Assembly: GCA_900549405.1 (NCBI GenBank)
Contig: URNZ01000013.1
Coordinates: 1 to 37,324, forward strand
DNA: 37,324 nucleotides
Direction of reading: 5' to 3'
Source: an uncultured Eubacteriales bacterium
GTDB taxonomy: Bacteria > Bacillota > Clostridia > Oscillospirales > Oscillospiraceae
Both the position numbers and the translations under genes were made by a program. Each line of letters opens with the position of its first letter. Within the stretch, counting starts at the first letter, position 1. The notes beneath the pieces were generated by a model. It had not been told where the DNA came from and searched no databases. It was given only the letters and a program-made list of their open reading frames with translations. Below are positions 24,053 to 31,561 of this stretch, piece by piece.

Positions 24053-24121
24053 AAAATAATATATCTTTCACGCTTTTTGAAAATAATGCGTGTCGTTTTC
24101 ATGATGGCCAACGCCGGGGGA

Positions 24122-24150
24122 TTGACAAATCCTCTTTCTGACAGTAGAAT
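24122..24150 (+). promoter_or_regulatory. Promoter of the antitoxin-like RNA
   Basis: TTGACA (24122-24127), a 17-base spacer and TAGAAT (24145-24150): a near-consensus vegetative promoter with no open frame behind it. Confidence 0.75.
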
Positions 24151-24156
24151 AAAGAC

Positions 24157-24249
24157 AAGAGGAAGGCGCTTCCGATAGACGGGCCCCTTCTCAGTTACAA
24201 ACGAGGTAACCGGACAGTTGGGGAACTAGGGCGGTTACTTCGTTTTTTT
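24157..24249 (+). ncRNA. Antitoxin-like small RNA of a type I toxin locus
   Basis: A transcript of about 90 bases from a strong promoter to a terminator made of AAACGAGGTAACCG and CGGTTACTTCGTTT (14 bp with one G-U pair, 24199-24245) plus a T run. The terminator overlaps the last codons of the opposite-strand holin-like toxin gene, so the two transcripts overlap tail-to-tail, the layout of TxpA/RatA- and BsrG/SR4-type pairs. Its 5' segment is homologous to the orphan RNA at 16348-16437. A related sequence (GGCGCTGCCAGTAGCGGTAG) occurs in the toxin mRNA leader on the other strand (24390-24425), making a long imperfect inverted repeat around the locus. Confidence 0.65.
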
Positions 24250-24324
24250 GTTTATCTGGACGACCAGAGTAATGATGTTTACGATCAAGATCCCAAGCTG
24301 AAACAGATCGGAATAAGTGACCAT
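24235..24324 (-). CDS. Holin-like small membrane toxin
   Basis: A 29-residue peptide starting MVTYSDLFQLGILIVNIITL and ending in a lysine-rich tail (NKKTK). This is the shape of the 'putative holin-like toxin' family of Firmicutes: a short polar start, one transmembrane helix and a basic C-terminus. Such peptides depolarise membranes when over-expressed and are silenced by antisense RNA. The start at 24324 lies after GGGGGGTGATGGAA; an ATG two codons earlier (24330, giving MEMVTYS) is an equally good choice. A plausible promoter (TTGCTA, 17 bases, CATACT at 24477-24449) gives a long leader of about 118 bases that could fold over the ribosome site. I infer the toxin role from family resemblance and layout. 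Confidence 0.72.
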   Translation of the reverse strand: MVTYSDLFQLGILIVNIITLVVQINKKTK

Positions 24325-24448
24325 TTCCATCACCCCCCTCCCATGTAGTGGAGGAGGAAACAACATATGAAGTTCGGCCTCCTCCCTAATGAAGGGGCCC
24401 CCGCCTACCGCTACTGGCAGCGCCAGCGCATTTCCATGCGCCACGGTC

Positions 24449-24477
24449 AGTATGCCATATTATCCAAAATATAGCAA
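24449..24477 (-). promoter_or_regulatory. Possible promoter of the toxin mRNA
   Basis: On the minus strand TTGCTA (24477-24472), 17 bases and CATACT (24454-24449). Alternative -10 words (TATATT, TAATAT) lie within the same stretch, so the exact start is uncertain. Confidence 0.4.
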
Positions 24478-24478
24478 G

Positions 24479-24519
24479 AAAAACATGGCTCTCCCATCGT
24501 TCGGGAGAGCCATGTTTTT
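24479..24519. terminator. Bidirectional terminator between RNase J and the toxin locus
   Basis: AAAAACATGGCTCTCCC and GGGAGAGCCATGTTTTT form a perfect 17-bp inverted repeat with a seven-base loop and A/T runs on both sides. It ends RNase J transcription and insulates the toxin promoter. Confidence 0.9.
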
Positions 24520-24523
24520 GGTT

Positions 24524-26182
24524 TTACACCTCCATGATAACAGGCAGGATCATGGGGGAGCGCTTGGTCTTCTTGTACAGGTAGTTGGACAGGTCGCCCT
24601 TGATGGCGCTCTTGATGGCGGACCAGTCGGTGGCGTAGCGGGTGTCCACGCCCTGGATGGCCTCCATGGCCACCTGGCGCAGCTCCTCCATCAGGCCCTC
24701 CGACTCCTTCACATACACAAAGCCCCGGGTGATGATGTCCGGGCCGGAGACCAGGGCACCGTCCTCCCCGGACATGGACAGCACCACCACGATCATGCCG
24801 TCCTGGGCCAGGTGGCGGCGGTCCCGCAGGACCACGCTGCCCACGTCGCCCACGCCGTAGCCGTCCACAAAGACCTGCCCGGCGGTGACGGTGCCCGCCA
24901 GACGGGCGGAGTTGGGGGTGAGCTCCATCACCCGGCCAATGTCGCTGACCAGCACGTGGCTGGGGTCCATGCCCATGCCCTGGGCCAGGCGGGCGTGGAT
25001 CTGAAGCATCCGCTGCTCGCCGTGGACGGGGATGAAGAACTTGGGCTTGACCAGGGCGTGGACGATCTTCAGCTCCTCCTGGCAGGCGTGGCCGGAGACG
25101 TGGAGGGCCAGCTCCCGCTCGTTCATCACCTCGGCCCCCTTGCGATAGAGCTCGTTGACCACGTTGCCGATGGCGTTCTCGTTGCCGGGGATGGCGGAGG
25201 CGGAGATGATCACCCGGTCCCCGGGCATCAGGTCCACCTGGCGGTGGGTGTTAAAGGCCATGCGGGTCAGGGCGGACATGGTCTCGCCCTGGCTGCCGGT
25301 GGTGATGATGCACACCTTGTTCTTGGGCAGGGACTTGATGTGATTCAAATCCATCAGCACCCCGTCGGGCACGTTCATATAGCCAAGCTCGGTGGACACC
25401 TTCATGATGTTCTCCATGGAGCGGCCGGTGACGGCTACTTTCCGGCCATAGCGGGCGGCCACGTCGATGATCTGCTGGATGCGGTCCACGTTCGAGGCGA
25501 AGGTGGTGACGATGATGCGCTCCTCGCAGCCCCGGAACAGGGCGTCGAAGGAGGCCCCCACGCTGCGCTCGCTGCGGGTAAAGCCGGGGCGCTCCACGTT
25601 GGTGGAGTCGGCCAGCAGGGCCAGCACGCCCTCCTTGCCCAGCTCGCCCAGGCGGGCCAGGTCCATCATGCCCCCCTGGATGGGGGTGGAGTCGATCTTA
25701 AAGTCGCCGGTGTGGACGCAGGTGCCCACGGGGCACTTGATGGCAAAGGCCACCGCGTCGGCGATGGAGTGGTTCACGTGGATGAACTCCACGCTGAACT
25801 TGCCCGCCTTCACCACGTCCCCGGCCTCGCAGGTGATGAGCTTGGTCTTGGACAGCAGGCGGTGCTCCTCCAGCTTCAGGCGAATCAGGCCCATGCTCAT
25901 GCGGGTGGCATAGATGGGGGCGTTGATGGACCGCAGCACATAGGGCAGGGCCCCGATGTGGTCCTCGTGTCCGTGGGTGATGAAGATGCCCCGGATCTTG
26001 CTCTGGTTCTTGATGAGATAGCTCACGTCGGGGATGACCACGTCGATGCCGTACATATCGTCATCCGGGAAGCCCATGCCGCAGTCCACCACGATGATGT
26101 CGCCGCCGTACTCATAGACCGTCAGGTTCTTCCCGATCTCATTCAGTCCGCCCAGGGAAATAATTTTCAGTTTTTCTGCCAT
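24524..26182 (-). CDS. rnj: Ribonuclease J
   Basis: RNase J is the 5'-3' exonuclease and endonuclease of Firmicutes that matures and degrades mRNA and rRNA. The 552-residue length is standard. The metallo-beta-lactamase motif THGHEDHIGA holds the zinc ligands His70, His72, Asp74 and His75. Later blocks are GTCVHTGDFKID, LLADSTNVERPGFT, the beta-CASP signatures TGSQGE and SASAIPGNE, and VHGEQRML. ATG at 26182 follows AAAAGGAG, and a TATAAT box lies at 26212-26207. It appears monocistronic, ending at the strong bidirectional terminator. Confidence 0.97.
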   Translation of the reverse strand: MAEKLKIISLGGLNEIGKNLTVYEYGGDIIVVDCGMGFPDDDMYGIDVVIPDVSYLIKNQSKIRGIFITHGHEDHIGALPYVLRSINAPIYATRMSMGLIRLKLEEHRLLSKTKLITCEAGDVVKAGKFSVEFIHVNHSIADAVAFAIKCPVGTCVHTGDFKIDSTPIQGGMMDLARLGELGKEGVLALLADSTNVERPGFTRSERSVGASFDALFRGCEERIIVTTFASNVDRIQQIIDVAARYGRKVAVTGRSMENIMKVSTELGYMNVPDGVLMDLNHIKSLPKNKVCIITTGSQGETMSALTRMAFNTHRQVDLMPGDRVIISASAIPGNENAIGNVVNELYRKGAEVMNERELALHVSGHACQEELKIVHALVKPKFFIPVHGEQRMLQIHARLAQGMGMDPSHVLVSDIGRVMELTPNSARLAGTVTAGQVFVDGYGVGDVGSVVLRDRRHLAQDGMIVVVLSMSGEDGALVSGPDIITRGFVYVKESEGLMEELRQVAMEAIQGVDTRYATDWSAIKSAIKGDLSNYLYKKTKRSPMILPVIMEV

Positions 26183-26624
26183 AATAGCTCCTTTTCTATC
26201 AAAATTATTATAAAACGTCGTAATACTTCAGACCTGGTGTTTCCCGCCCCCTGCGGGGGCGGGAAACACATGATATTAAAATGGTCCGCAGTCTGCGCAG
26301 AAAAGCCCATGCCAAAACAGCCGTGCTCCTGGCACGGCTTTCAGACCCTGGTCAGACATCTCACCGGCCCTGCCTCGCCGGGGAGAGGGTCCGCCCTGGG
26401 GTCCCTTTGGTCTGGTCTCTTCCGCTGTGCTCCGTCCGCCGTCCCCGCCTGTGATCGCGGCTTTGGCAAACGGAATATTTAAACGCCGGAGGGGCAAAAG
26501 GTCGCGTCAGCCACCCCCGTGCGCATAAATCCTGATGAATCGATATGGACAGTATAACACACTCACAGATAAAAGTATACCACCAGTTTCAGAAAAGAAC
26601 GTCGTTTCGTGGGGGAGGCAAGGC

Positions 26625-26658
26625 GGATTGCCGCGTCGCTTCGCTCCTCGCAATGACA
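26625..26658 (-). repeat. Dispersed repeat, family A
   Basis: Inverted copy: CGGATTGCCGCGTCGCTTCG then CTCCTCGCAATGACA. One base differs from the 28139 copy within the GACGTGGC core. Confidence 0.85.
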
Positions 26659-26670
26659 GACAGGACGATC

Positions 26671-26724
26671 TTGGCTCTCCCTGTGGGAGAGCTGGCACGG
26701 CGTTAGCCGTGCCTGAGAGGGTGG
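26671..26724. repeat. Two-hairpin repeat, family C
   Basis: Hairpin one pairs GGCTCTCCC with GGGAGAGC. Hairpin two pairs GGCACGGC with GCCGTGCC around GTTA. CTGAGAGGG closes the unit. The second copy at 37209-37258 has the same architecture with compensating base changes. Confidence 0.8.
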
Positions 26725-26741
26725 GCGGACACAAATCCCCC

Positions 26742-27632
26742 TCATCCGCCCGAACCCTCCCCCACCAGCCCCGCCAGCGTGCTCAACCGCTCCCCCGAGG
26801 CGGCCATTCTGGCGCAGATGCGGCCTGCGGCGGCGGGGGCGGACCACAGCCAGGGGCGGGCGGCGTACAGTCTGCGGGCCCGCTCCCCGTCCCGCTCCAG
26901 GGTGAGCACCTGACCCCCACAGCCCGCCGCCGCCAGGGCGGCCCCGGCGGCGCGGCAGGCGGGCAGAGCGATCACTCCCCCGCCGTTTTCCATCTCGATG
27001 AGGGACACCAACGCCAGCAGGCGGTCCGGGGGGATGGGCGTCCCCGTCTCGTCCTGGGCGATGAGGCGAAAGCCGCCCCCGGCGGCGAAAAAGGCGGGCA
27101 GACCGGGCCTCCACCGCCCTTCCACCTGCCAGCCCAGGGCGGAGAGCACCCGGGCCAGGTCCCGGTCCGCCCCCCGGTCTCCGGGCACCGCCGCCTGCCG
27201 ACGCCGCCAGGGCGGGCCGCTCCCCCGCAGGGCCAGCTGCCGGGCGGTCTCCCCCGCCCACAGGCCCGGCGGAACACAGCGGACGGTCCACGCTCCCCCC
27301 TCCGCCCCGCCTGTCGCTGGCTGGGAGAGGGCCTCCTTCAGCCGGCTCAAAGCGTCCGGGGCGAAGGGCAGCCCCAGCCGGTCAAACAGGTGGAGCCGGG
27401 GCGGGCCCTCCGTGTCAAAAAACAAAAAAGCGGGCAGGCCCCACCGCCGGGCCGCCCAGCTCCCCTCCACCGGGCTGTTCAAATTGGGGAAAAGCTCCGC
27501 CCGGCCCCCCGCCGCCGTCACGCCCCCGGCGCAGACTCTCACCAGTTCCTCCCCCGCCCCGTCCGGCGTCCAGGCCAGGCCCACTCTCCCCCGGCGGGCC
27601 AAGATAAACCCCAGCTGCGCCAATTTTTCCAC
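26742..27632 (-). CDS. Degenerate phosphohexomutase-like protein, probable pseudoenzyme
   Basis: The 296-residue protein aligns by eye with phosphoglucomutase/phosphomannomutase. VGLAWTPDGAGEELVRVCAG resembles the VGRDTR...SP block of domain 1, HLFDRLGLPFAPDALSRL resembles the KLF-x-DG-x-PLSP turn, and AQDETGTPIPPDRLLALVSL resembles domain 3. The phosphoserine loop TASHNPP is replaced by FDTEGPP and the metal loop DGDADR by GGFRLI, so mutase activity is unlikely. Length is about two-thirds of the family norm (about 450). I chose GTG at 27632, seven bases after AGAGGGGG; upstream in-frame starts would overlap the divergent gene. The assignment is tentative. A non-catalytic sugar-phosphate binder or a decaying gene are both possible; the intact frame argues for function. 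Confidence 0.5.
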   Translation of the reverse strand: MEKLAQLGFILARRGRVGLAWTPDGAGEELVRVCAGGVTAAGGRAELFPNLNSPVEGSWAARRWGLPAFLFFDTEGPPRLHLFDRLGLPFAPDALSRLKEALSQPATGGAEGGAWTVRCVPPGLWAGETARQLALRGSGPPWRRRQAAVPGDRGADRDLARVLSALGWQVEGRWRPGLPAFFAAGGGFRLIAQDETGTPIPPDRLLALVSLIEMENGGGVIALPACRAAGAALAAAGCGGQVLTLERDGERARRLYAARPWLWSAPAAAGRICARMAASGERLSTLAGLVGEGSGG

Positions 27633-27684
27633 AATTTCGCCCCCTCTTGTGGATAACCTGAACTTAGTATGGCTGAAAACAGCC

Positions 27685-27713
27685 TTGTCCCTGGGAGAAA
27701 AACCTGGTATCAT
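27685..27713 (+). promoter_or_regulatory. Promoter of the ArsC/Spx-like gene
   Basis: TTGTCC (27685-27690), a 17-base spacer and TATCAT (27708-27713), 31 bases before the ATG. Confidence 0.6.
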
Positions 27714-27744
27714 AGGGGAAAACAGACGGTGCGGGAGGACGGAT

Positions 27745-28077
27745 ATGAACATTCAGATCTTTGGTGTGAAAAAGTGCTTTGATACGAAAAAAGCCCAGCG
27801 CTATTTCAAAGAGCGCCGGGTGAAATTTCAGGATATCGACTTAAAGAAGATCGGCATCAGCCGGGGGGAGCTGACCAGCGTCATCTCCGCCGTGGGTCTG
27901 GACAACTTGGTGGACCCAGATCACCCGGACGCCGCTCTGCTGGGCTATCTGGCCGACAGTCAGGCGAAGATCGAGCACATTCTGGAGGACCCCACCCTAT
28001 TGCGCACCCCCATCGTCCGCAACGGACGCCAGGCCACGGTGGGGTATTGCCCGGATGTGTGGGAGAGTTGGAAATAA
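27745..28077 (+). CDS. ArsC/Spx-family thioredoxin-fold protein
   Basis: A 110-residue protein of the arsenate reductase/Spx family. It opens MNIQIFGVKKCFDTKKAQRY, with Cys11 at the position of the ArsC catalytic cysteine and without the CxxC of Spx. RTPIVRNGRQATVGY near residue 92 carries the conserved Arg and cis-proline of the family. Such YffB/ArsC-like proteins are often annotated arsenate reductase although arsenic genes are absent nearby, so a glutathione-independent thiol redox role is equally possible. ATG at 27745 follows GGGAGGACGGAT. It is divergent from the mutase-like gene and convergent with the lyase gene, with a facing repeat pair between. Confidence 0.88.
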   Translation: MNIQIFGVKKCFDTKKAQRYFKERRVKFQDIDLKKIGISRGELTSVISAVGLDNLVDPDHPDAALLGYLADSQAKIEHILEDPTLLRTPIVRNGRQATVGYCPDVWESWK

Positions 28078-28083
28078 AAGATA

Positions 28084-28173
28084 CGGATTGCCACGTCACC
28101 CCTTCGGGGTTCCTCGCAATGACAGGGAACAGAAACTTGTCATTGCGAGGAGCGAAGCGACGTGGCAATCCGT
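28084..28173. repeat. Facing pair of family A repeats forming a long hairpin
   Basis: Copies at 28084-28124 (inverted) and 28139-28173 (direct) face each other and can pair over about 30 bases. The left copy has CACCCCTTCGGGGTT in place of the GCTTCG core. The pair sits between convergent genes and may act as a bidirectional terminator. Confidence 0.85.
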
Positions 28174-28185
28174 TTTCTTTTTTGT

Positions 28186-29721
28186 TTACTTCAGGGGCCC
28201 GATGACCGACTCCACGGCGCGGATCAGACCGCCGGAGTGGATAAAGTCCTTCAGATACACGATATAGGGATACAAAAAGTCGTCCTGCTTCAGCACGGGC
28301 ACATGCTTGGCGATCTCGTCCAGCACGGCCTGGGTGGCGGGGCTGCGCTTCACGTCCGGGTCCACGAACTGCTGCACCTGATAGGCGGACAGCAGCTCGA
28401 TGGCCAGCACCGACTCCAGCTTCTCCGCCATGGGGCCGGACTTTTTGCAGGCCAGATAGCCCATGGCCACATAGTCCTCCTGGTTGCCGCAGGTGGGGGT
28501 GTTGTCGATGGTGGAGGGGGTGGCCAGGCCGCGCATCTCGTTGATCAGGCCCGCCTGGGTGTACTGGGGGATCATCAGGCCGGAGTTCAGGCCGGGGTTG
28601 GCGATGCAGAAGCTGGGATAGCCGGACAGGGACTCGTCGATCATCCGGTTGTTCCGCCGCTCCGACATCTTGGCCAGGGAGACGGCGGCGATGCAGGCGG
28701 AGTCCATCTCCATGCCCACATAGGCCGAGTCGGGGTTGCAGGCGGAGATCACGTCCTGGTTGCCCTCCTCGGGCCACAGGATGGGGTTGTCACAGCAGGA
28801 GTTCATCTCGATCTCGATGGTCTTCTCGGCGTCCCGGAAGGTCTTTTTGGCCGCGCCGTGGAGCTGGGGGATGCACCGCAGGGACAGGGCATCCTGCACC
28901 CGGTGGCCCCGATACTTCTCGATGATGCCGGACCCGGCCAGGATGCGGCGGACGTTCTCGGCGGTGTCCCCCTGGTCAGTGTGGGGGCGCACCTGCATGA
29001 CCCGCGCATCAAAGGCGTTCATCACGCCCTTCAGGGCCTCCAGAGACATGGCCCCGATGATGTCGGCGGACTTGGCGGCCTTCTGGAAGTCATAGAGCCC
29101 CAGGGCGGCCATGGCGGTGGCGGAGGTGGTGCCGGACACCAGGGCCAGGCCCTCTTTAGAGCTGAGGGTGATGGGCTCCAGCCCGGCCTTCTTCAGGGCC
29201 TGGTCGCCGGGCAGCAGCTCCCCCTGGTAATAGGCCTTGCCCCGGCCAATGAGCACCAGGGCCATGTGGGCCTCGGGGGAGAGATAGCCCACGCTGCCGT
29301 CCCCGGGGGCCCAGGGGGTCACGCCCCGGTTCAGGAACTGGCGATACTGCTCCAGCAGCTCCAGCCGCACGCCGCTATAGCCCTGGCCCAGGTTCTGCAG
29401 GATCATCAGCATCACGCCCCGCACCCGCTCGATGCTCAGCGGCTCGCCCAGGGAGACGGAGTGGGACAGGATGATGTTCTCCTGGAGCTTGGCCGTCTCC
29501 TCCTTGCTGATGGCCTTGGTACACAGCGAGCCGAAGCCGGTGGTGACGCCGTACATCACTTTTCCCTCGTCCACCCAGCGCTCCACCAGCTGGCGGGACT
29601 TGCGCACCCGCTGGCAATAGTCGTCGGAGAACTCCACCTGTGCGCCAAAGCGGCACACGGCGATAAACTGCTCCATGGTGATGGGCTGACCCAGCACCAC
29701 AGTCTGTTGTTCCTTTTTCAT
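28186..29721 (-). CDS. MIO-less histidine-ammonia-lyase homologue (ergothionase-like)
   Basis: This 511-residue protein is a clear HAL/PAL family member by length, by the Tyr58 block MYGVTTGFG, by NCGNQEDYVAM-type and SERRNNRMI segments, and by MNSCCDNPI. Normal members read GSVGASGDLAPLAHM, where Ala-Ser-Gly cyclises to the electrophilic MIO group. Here the text is GSVGYLSPEAHM (142-153): the three MIO residues are cleanly missing. His87 (LSHS) matches the imidazole-recognising His of histidine lyases. Without MIO, ammonia loss is difficult, but a quaternary amine can leave unaided. Ergothionase, a MIO-less member, releases trimethylamine from ergothioneine. The upstream BCCT transporter supports a trimethylammonium substrate such as ergothioneine or hercynine. 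The exact substrate is inference. ATG at 29721 follows GGCAGG by eight bases. Confidence 0.9.
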   Translation of the reverse strand: MKKEQQTVVLGQPITMEQFIAVCRFGAQVEFSDDYCQRVRKSRQLVERWVDEGKVMYGVTTGFGSLCTKAISKEETAKLQENIILSHSVSLGEPLSIERVRGVMLMILQNLGQGYSGVRLELLEQYRQFLNRGVTPWAPGDGSVGYLSPEAHMALVLIGRGKAYYQGELLPGDQALKKAGLEPITLSSKEGLALVSGTTSATAMAALGLYDFQKAAKSADIIGAMSLEALKGVMNAFDARVMQVRPHTDQGDTAENVRRILAGSGIIEKYRGHRVQDALSLRCIPQLHGAAKKTFRDAEKTIEIEMNSCCDNPILWPEEGNQDVISACNPDSAYVGMEMDSACIAAVSLAKMSERRNNRMIDESLSGYPSFCIANPGLNSGLMIPQYTQAGLINEMRGLATPSTIDNTPTCGNQEDYVAMGYLACKKSGPMAEKLESVLAIELLSAYQVQQFVDPDVKRSPATQAVLDEIAKHVPVLKQDDFLYPYIVYLKDFIHSGGLIRAVESVIGPLK

Positions 29722-29798
29722 GGTCAATACCTGCCTTGCACTCCGGTGAGATCCCCAGGCGATAGCTGGAGGATTCTTCCTAATTTTTTCATGAAAAT

Positions 29799-29835
29799 GC
29801 CGGTCCCGGAACGAGGGGTCTGCTCCAGGACCGGC
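29799..29835. other. Intercistronic hairpin between transporter and lyase genes
   Basis: GCCGGTCC and GGACCGGC pair over eight bases around a 21-base loop in the 150-base gap between the BCCT stop and the lyase start. The minus strand continues ATTTTC, a poor T run, so this is more likely an RNA-stability element or partial attenuator than a full terminator. Confidence 0.5.
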
Positions 29836-29871
29836 GCTTAGAAGGGGATATACTATGAACTTTGATCGATC

Positions 29872-31491
29872 TTACATGATCGCGTCTTCGTCGAAGTCGC
29901 AGATCAGGTCCTTGTCCACCACGGAATTCTCGGGGTGGTCCACGGTGTCATACTTGTGATAGTTCTTCAGCATCAGCACGCCGCTGATCAGGATGAGGAT
30001 CATCACGAACATCAGGGGGAAGGCGGTGGAGATGGCCAGCTGCTTGGTGGCGTCGATGCCGCTGACATTGCCCACGGTGCTGGCGGTGGCCAGGTTCACG
30101 AAGCAGACCAGAGACACGGTGATGCCCCAGAAGATCTTGATCTTGGCGGGGGGCTCGGCCACGGCGGCGTTCTTGGCGTTGATGGACAGGGAGGAAATGG
30201 TGGTGGTCATGGAGTCGCACAGGGTGACGATGGACAGGAATGCCGTGAACAGGAACACCACGTCAAGGACGGCGGAAATGGGCATGTTCTTGAAGAAGGC
30301 GAACACGGCGGACTCGGTGCCCAGCTCCTGCATGCTCTGATAGATGCCGCCGCCATTGGTCTCATAGAAGATGGCGGAGGAACCAAAGATGCCGAACCAC
30401 ACAATGCCGAACAGGCCGGGCAGCAGGAAGTTATAGATGGTGAACTCACGCAGGGTGCGGCCACGGGCGATCTTGGCCAGGAAGATGCCCATCAGGGGGG
30501 CATAGGCGATCATCCAGCTCCAGTAGTTGATGGTCCACCAGGTGGGCCACATCTCGCCGTCAAAGCCGGACAGATAGGTGGACTGGGTGAAGAAGTGCTC
30601 GATGTGGAAGCCGAAGGCCTGGGTAGCGTTGTTCAGGATGTAGGAGGTAGGCCCAAACAGGATGACGAACAGCATCAGACCCATATACAGCTTGGCGTTC
30701 TTATCGGACAGGAAGCGCACGCCCTTGCCGATGCCGGTATAGCTGGAGATCAGGAAGGTGATGACCACGGCCACCAGCAGGATGATCCACATCATGCGGC
30801 CGGGGGTCATGCCAGTCAGGATGCCGATGCCGGCGCCCAGCTGAAGGGCGCCCTCGCACAGGGAGGCGGACACGCCGCCGGCCAGGCCGAACACGCACAG
30901 GATGTCGATGATGGTGCCGATGACGCCCATGGCCTTCTTGCCCAGGATGGGATACAGGCAGGCGCTGACGCGGTAGGGGAGCTTCATGTTATACACGGCC
31001 ACGCCGATGGCGATGCCGGCCACGCAGTAATAAGCATACTCAGAAATGCCCCAGTGCAGGTAGGTGGTAGCCAGGGCCAGGGTGGCGCCCAGCTCGCTCT
31101 CCGGGGGATACAGGCTGGCGAAACCGGGGATGCCCTCGATGAAGTGGGTGATGGGCTCGGCAATGCTCCAGAACACGATGCCGGTGGCGATGCCGCCGCA
31201 CAGGGAGATGACGAACCAGCTCCACTTGCTCATAATGGGCTTGGCGTCCTTGCCGCCGATCTTAATGCTGCCAACTTTGTTGGAGAACATGACCCACACG
31301 CAGAAGGCCACCAGACCCAGCGTCAGCAGATCATACAGGGCGCCGAACTTTCGGCAGGTGAATTCCACGATAGCGGCCTCACCGGCGGAGAACCACTCCG
31401 GGGCAGCCAGGCCGAGGACGATGATCGCGATGTACAAAACAGCCATCGTAATGAAGACTGGTTTGCGAATCGTAATTTTTTCGCTCTTCAT
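29872..31491 (-). CDS. BCCT family (betaine/carnitine/choline) transporter
   Basis: A 539-residue integral membrane protein with about twelve hydrophobic helices. WWTINYWSWMIAYAPLMG contains the BCCT signature (W-T-x-x-Y-W-x-W) in the helix that forms the aromatic substrate box. TTYLHWGISEYAYYCVAG is the second aromatic-box helix. These aromatic boxes bind trimethylammonium groups by cation-pi contacts. Members are Na+- or H+-coupled symporters or, like CaiT, substrate/product antiporters. The start chosen is the ATG at 31491, nine bases after AGGAG; an ATG three codons upstream overlaps the ribosome site. A consensus sigma-54 promoter lies just upstream. It is first in a two-gene unit with the MIO-less lyase and presumably imports the lyase substrate. 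Confidence 0.95.
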   Translation of the reverse strand: MKSEKITIRKPVFITMAVLYIAIIVLGLAAPEWFSAGEAAIVEFTCRKFGALYDLLTLGLVAFCVWVMFSNKVGSIKIGGKDAKPIMSKWSWFVISLCGGIATGIVFWSIAEPITHFIEGIPGFASLYPPESELGATLALATTYLHWGISEYAYYCVAGIAIGVAVYNMKLPYRVSACLYPILGKKAMGVIGTIIDILCVFGLAGGVSASLCEGALQLGAGIGILTGMTPGRMMWIILLVAVVITFLISSYTGIGKGVRFLSDKNAKLYMGLMLFVILFGPTSYILNNATQAFGFHIEHFFTQSTYLSGFDGEMWPTWWTINYWSWMIAYAPLMGIFLAKIARGRTLREFTIYNFLLPGLFGIVWFGIFGSSAIFYETNGGGIYQSMQELGTESAVFAFFKNMPISAVLDVVFLFTAFLSIVTLCDSMTTTISSLSINAKNAAVAEPPAKIKIFWGITVSLVCFVNLATASTVGNVSGIDATKQLAISTAFPLMFVMILILISGVLMLKNYHKYDTVDHPENSVVDKDLICDFDEDAIM

Positions 31492-31561
31492 AATTTGCAT
31501 CTCCTATTTTTCAATTTGCGTTCACACAGGCACCTACCTTGCCTTACGCTTTAATTATAAA

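Larger units (their letters stand above)
26183..26741. other. Gene-free interval with hairpins and repeats
   Basis: This 559-base stretch has no convincing gene. It holds the RNase J -10 box, and a perfect 15-bp hairpin, GTGTTTCCCGCCCCC / GGGGGCGGGAAACAC, with a three-base loop (26237-26269). AGCCGTGC/GCACGGCT hairpin sequence lies near 26317-26338. One family A and one family C repeat follow (separate entries). Short open frames here are biased translations of GC-rich repeats. Confidence 0.6.

Noticed and set aside
24389..26482. Open frame of about 700 codons antisense to RNase J
   Set aside because: It runs through the bidirectional terminator and RNase J codons, and its composition is that of a reverse-strand shadow.
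26276..26497. Possible 73-residue protein on the minus strand
   Set aside because: No ribosome site or family resemblance; the interval is composed of hairpins.
27648..27656. Perfect DnaA box (TTATCCACA on the minus strand)
   Set aside because: It is single, with no neighbouring boxes, AT-rich unwinding element or dnaA/dnaN genes, and it overlaps the ribosome-site region of the mutase-like gene; chance is likelier than an origin.
29268..29303. Sequencing error as the cause of the missing MIO triad
   Set aside because: The change is an exact nine-base in-frame loss with substitutions around it, in an otherwise intact gene beside a fitting transporter; an error would more likely shift the frame.
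28162..29841. Long open frame antisense to the MIO-less lyase
   Set aside because: It begins inside a repeat and its translation is low-complexity shadow sequence, while the minus-strand product is a clear lyase.
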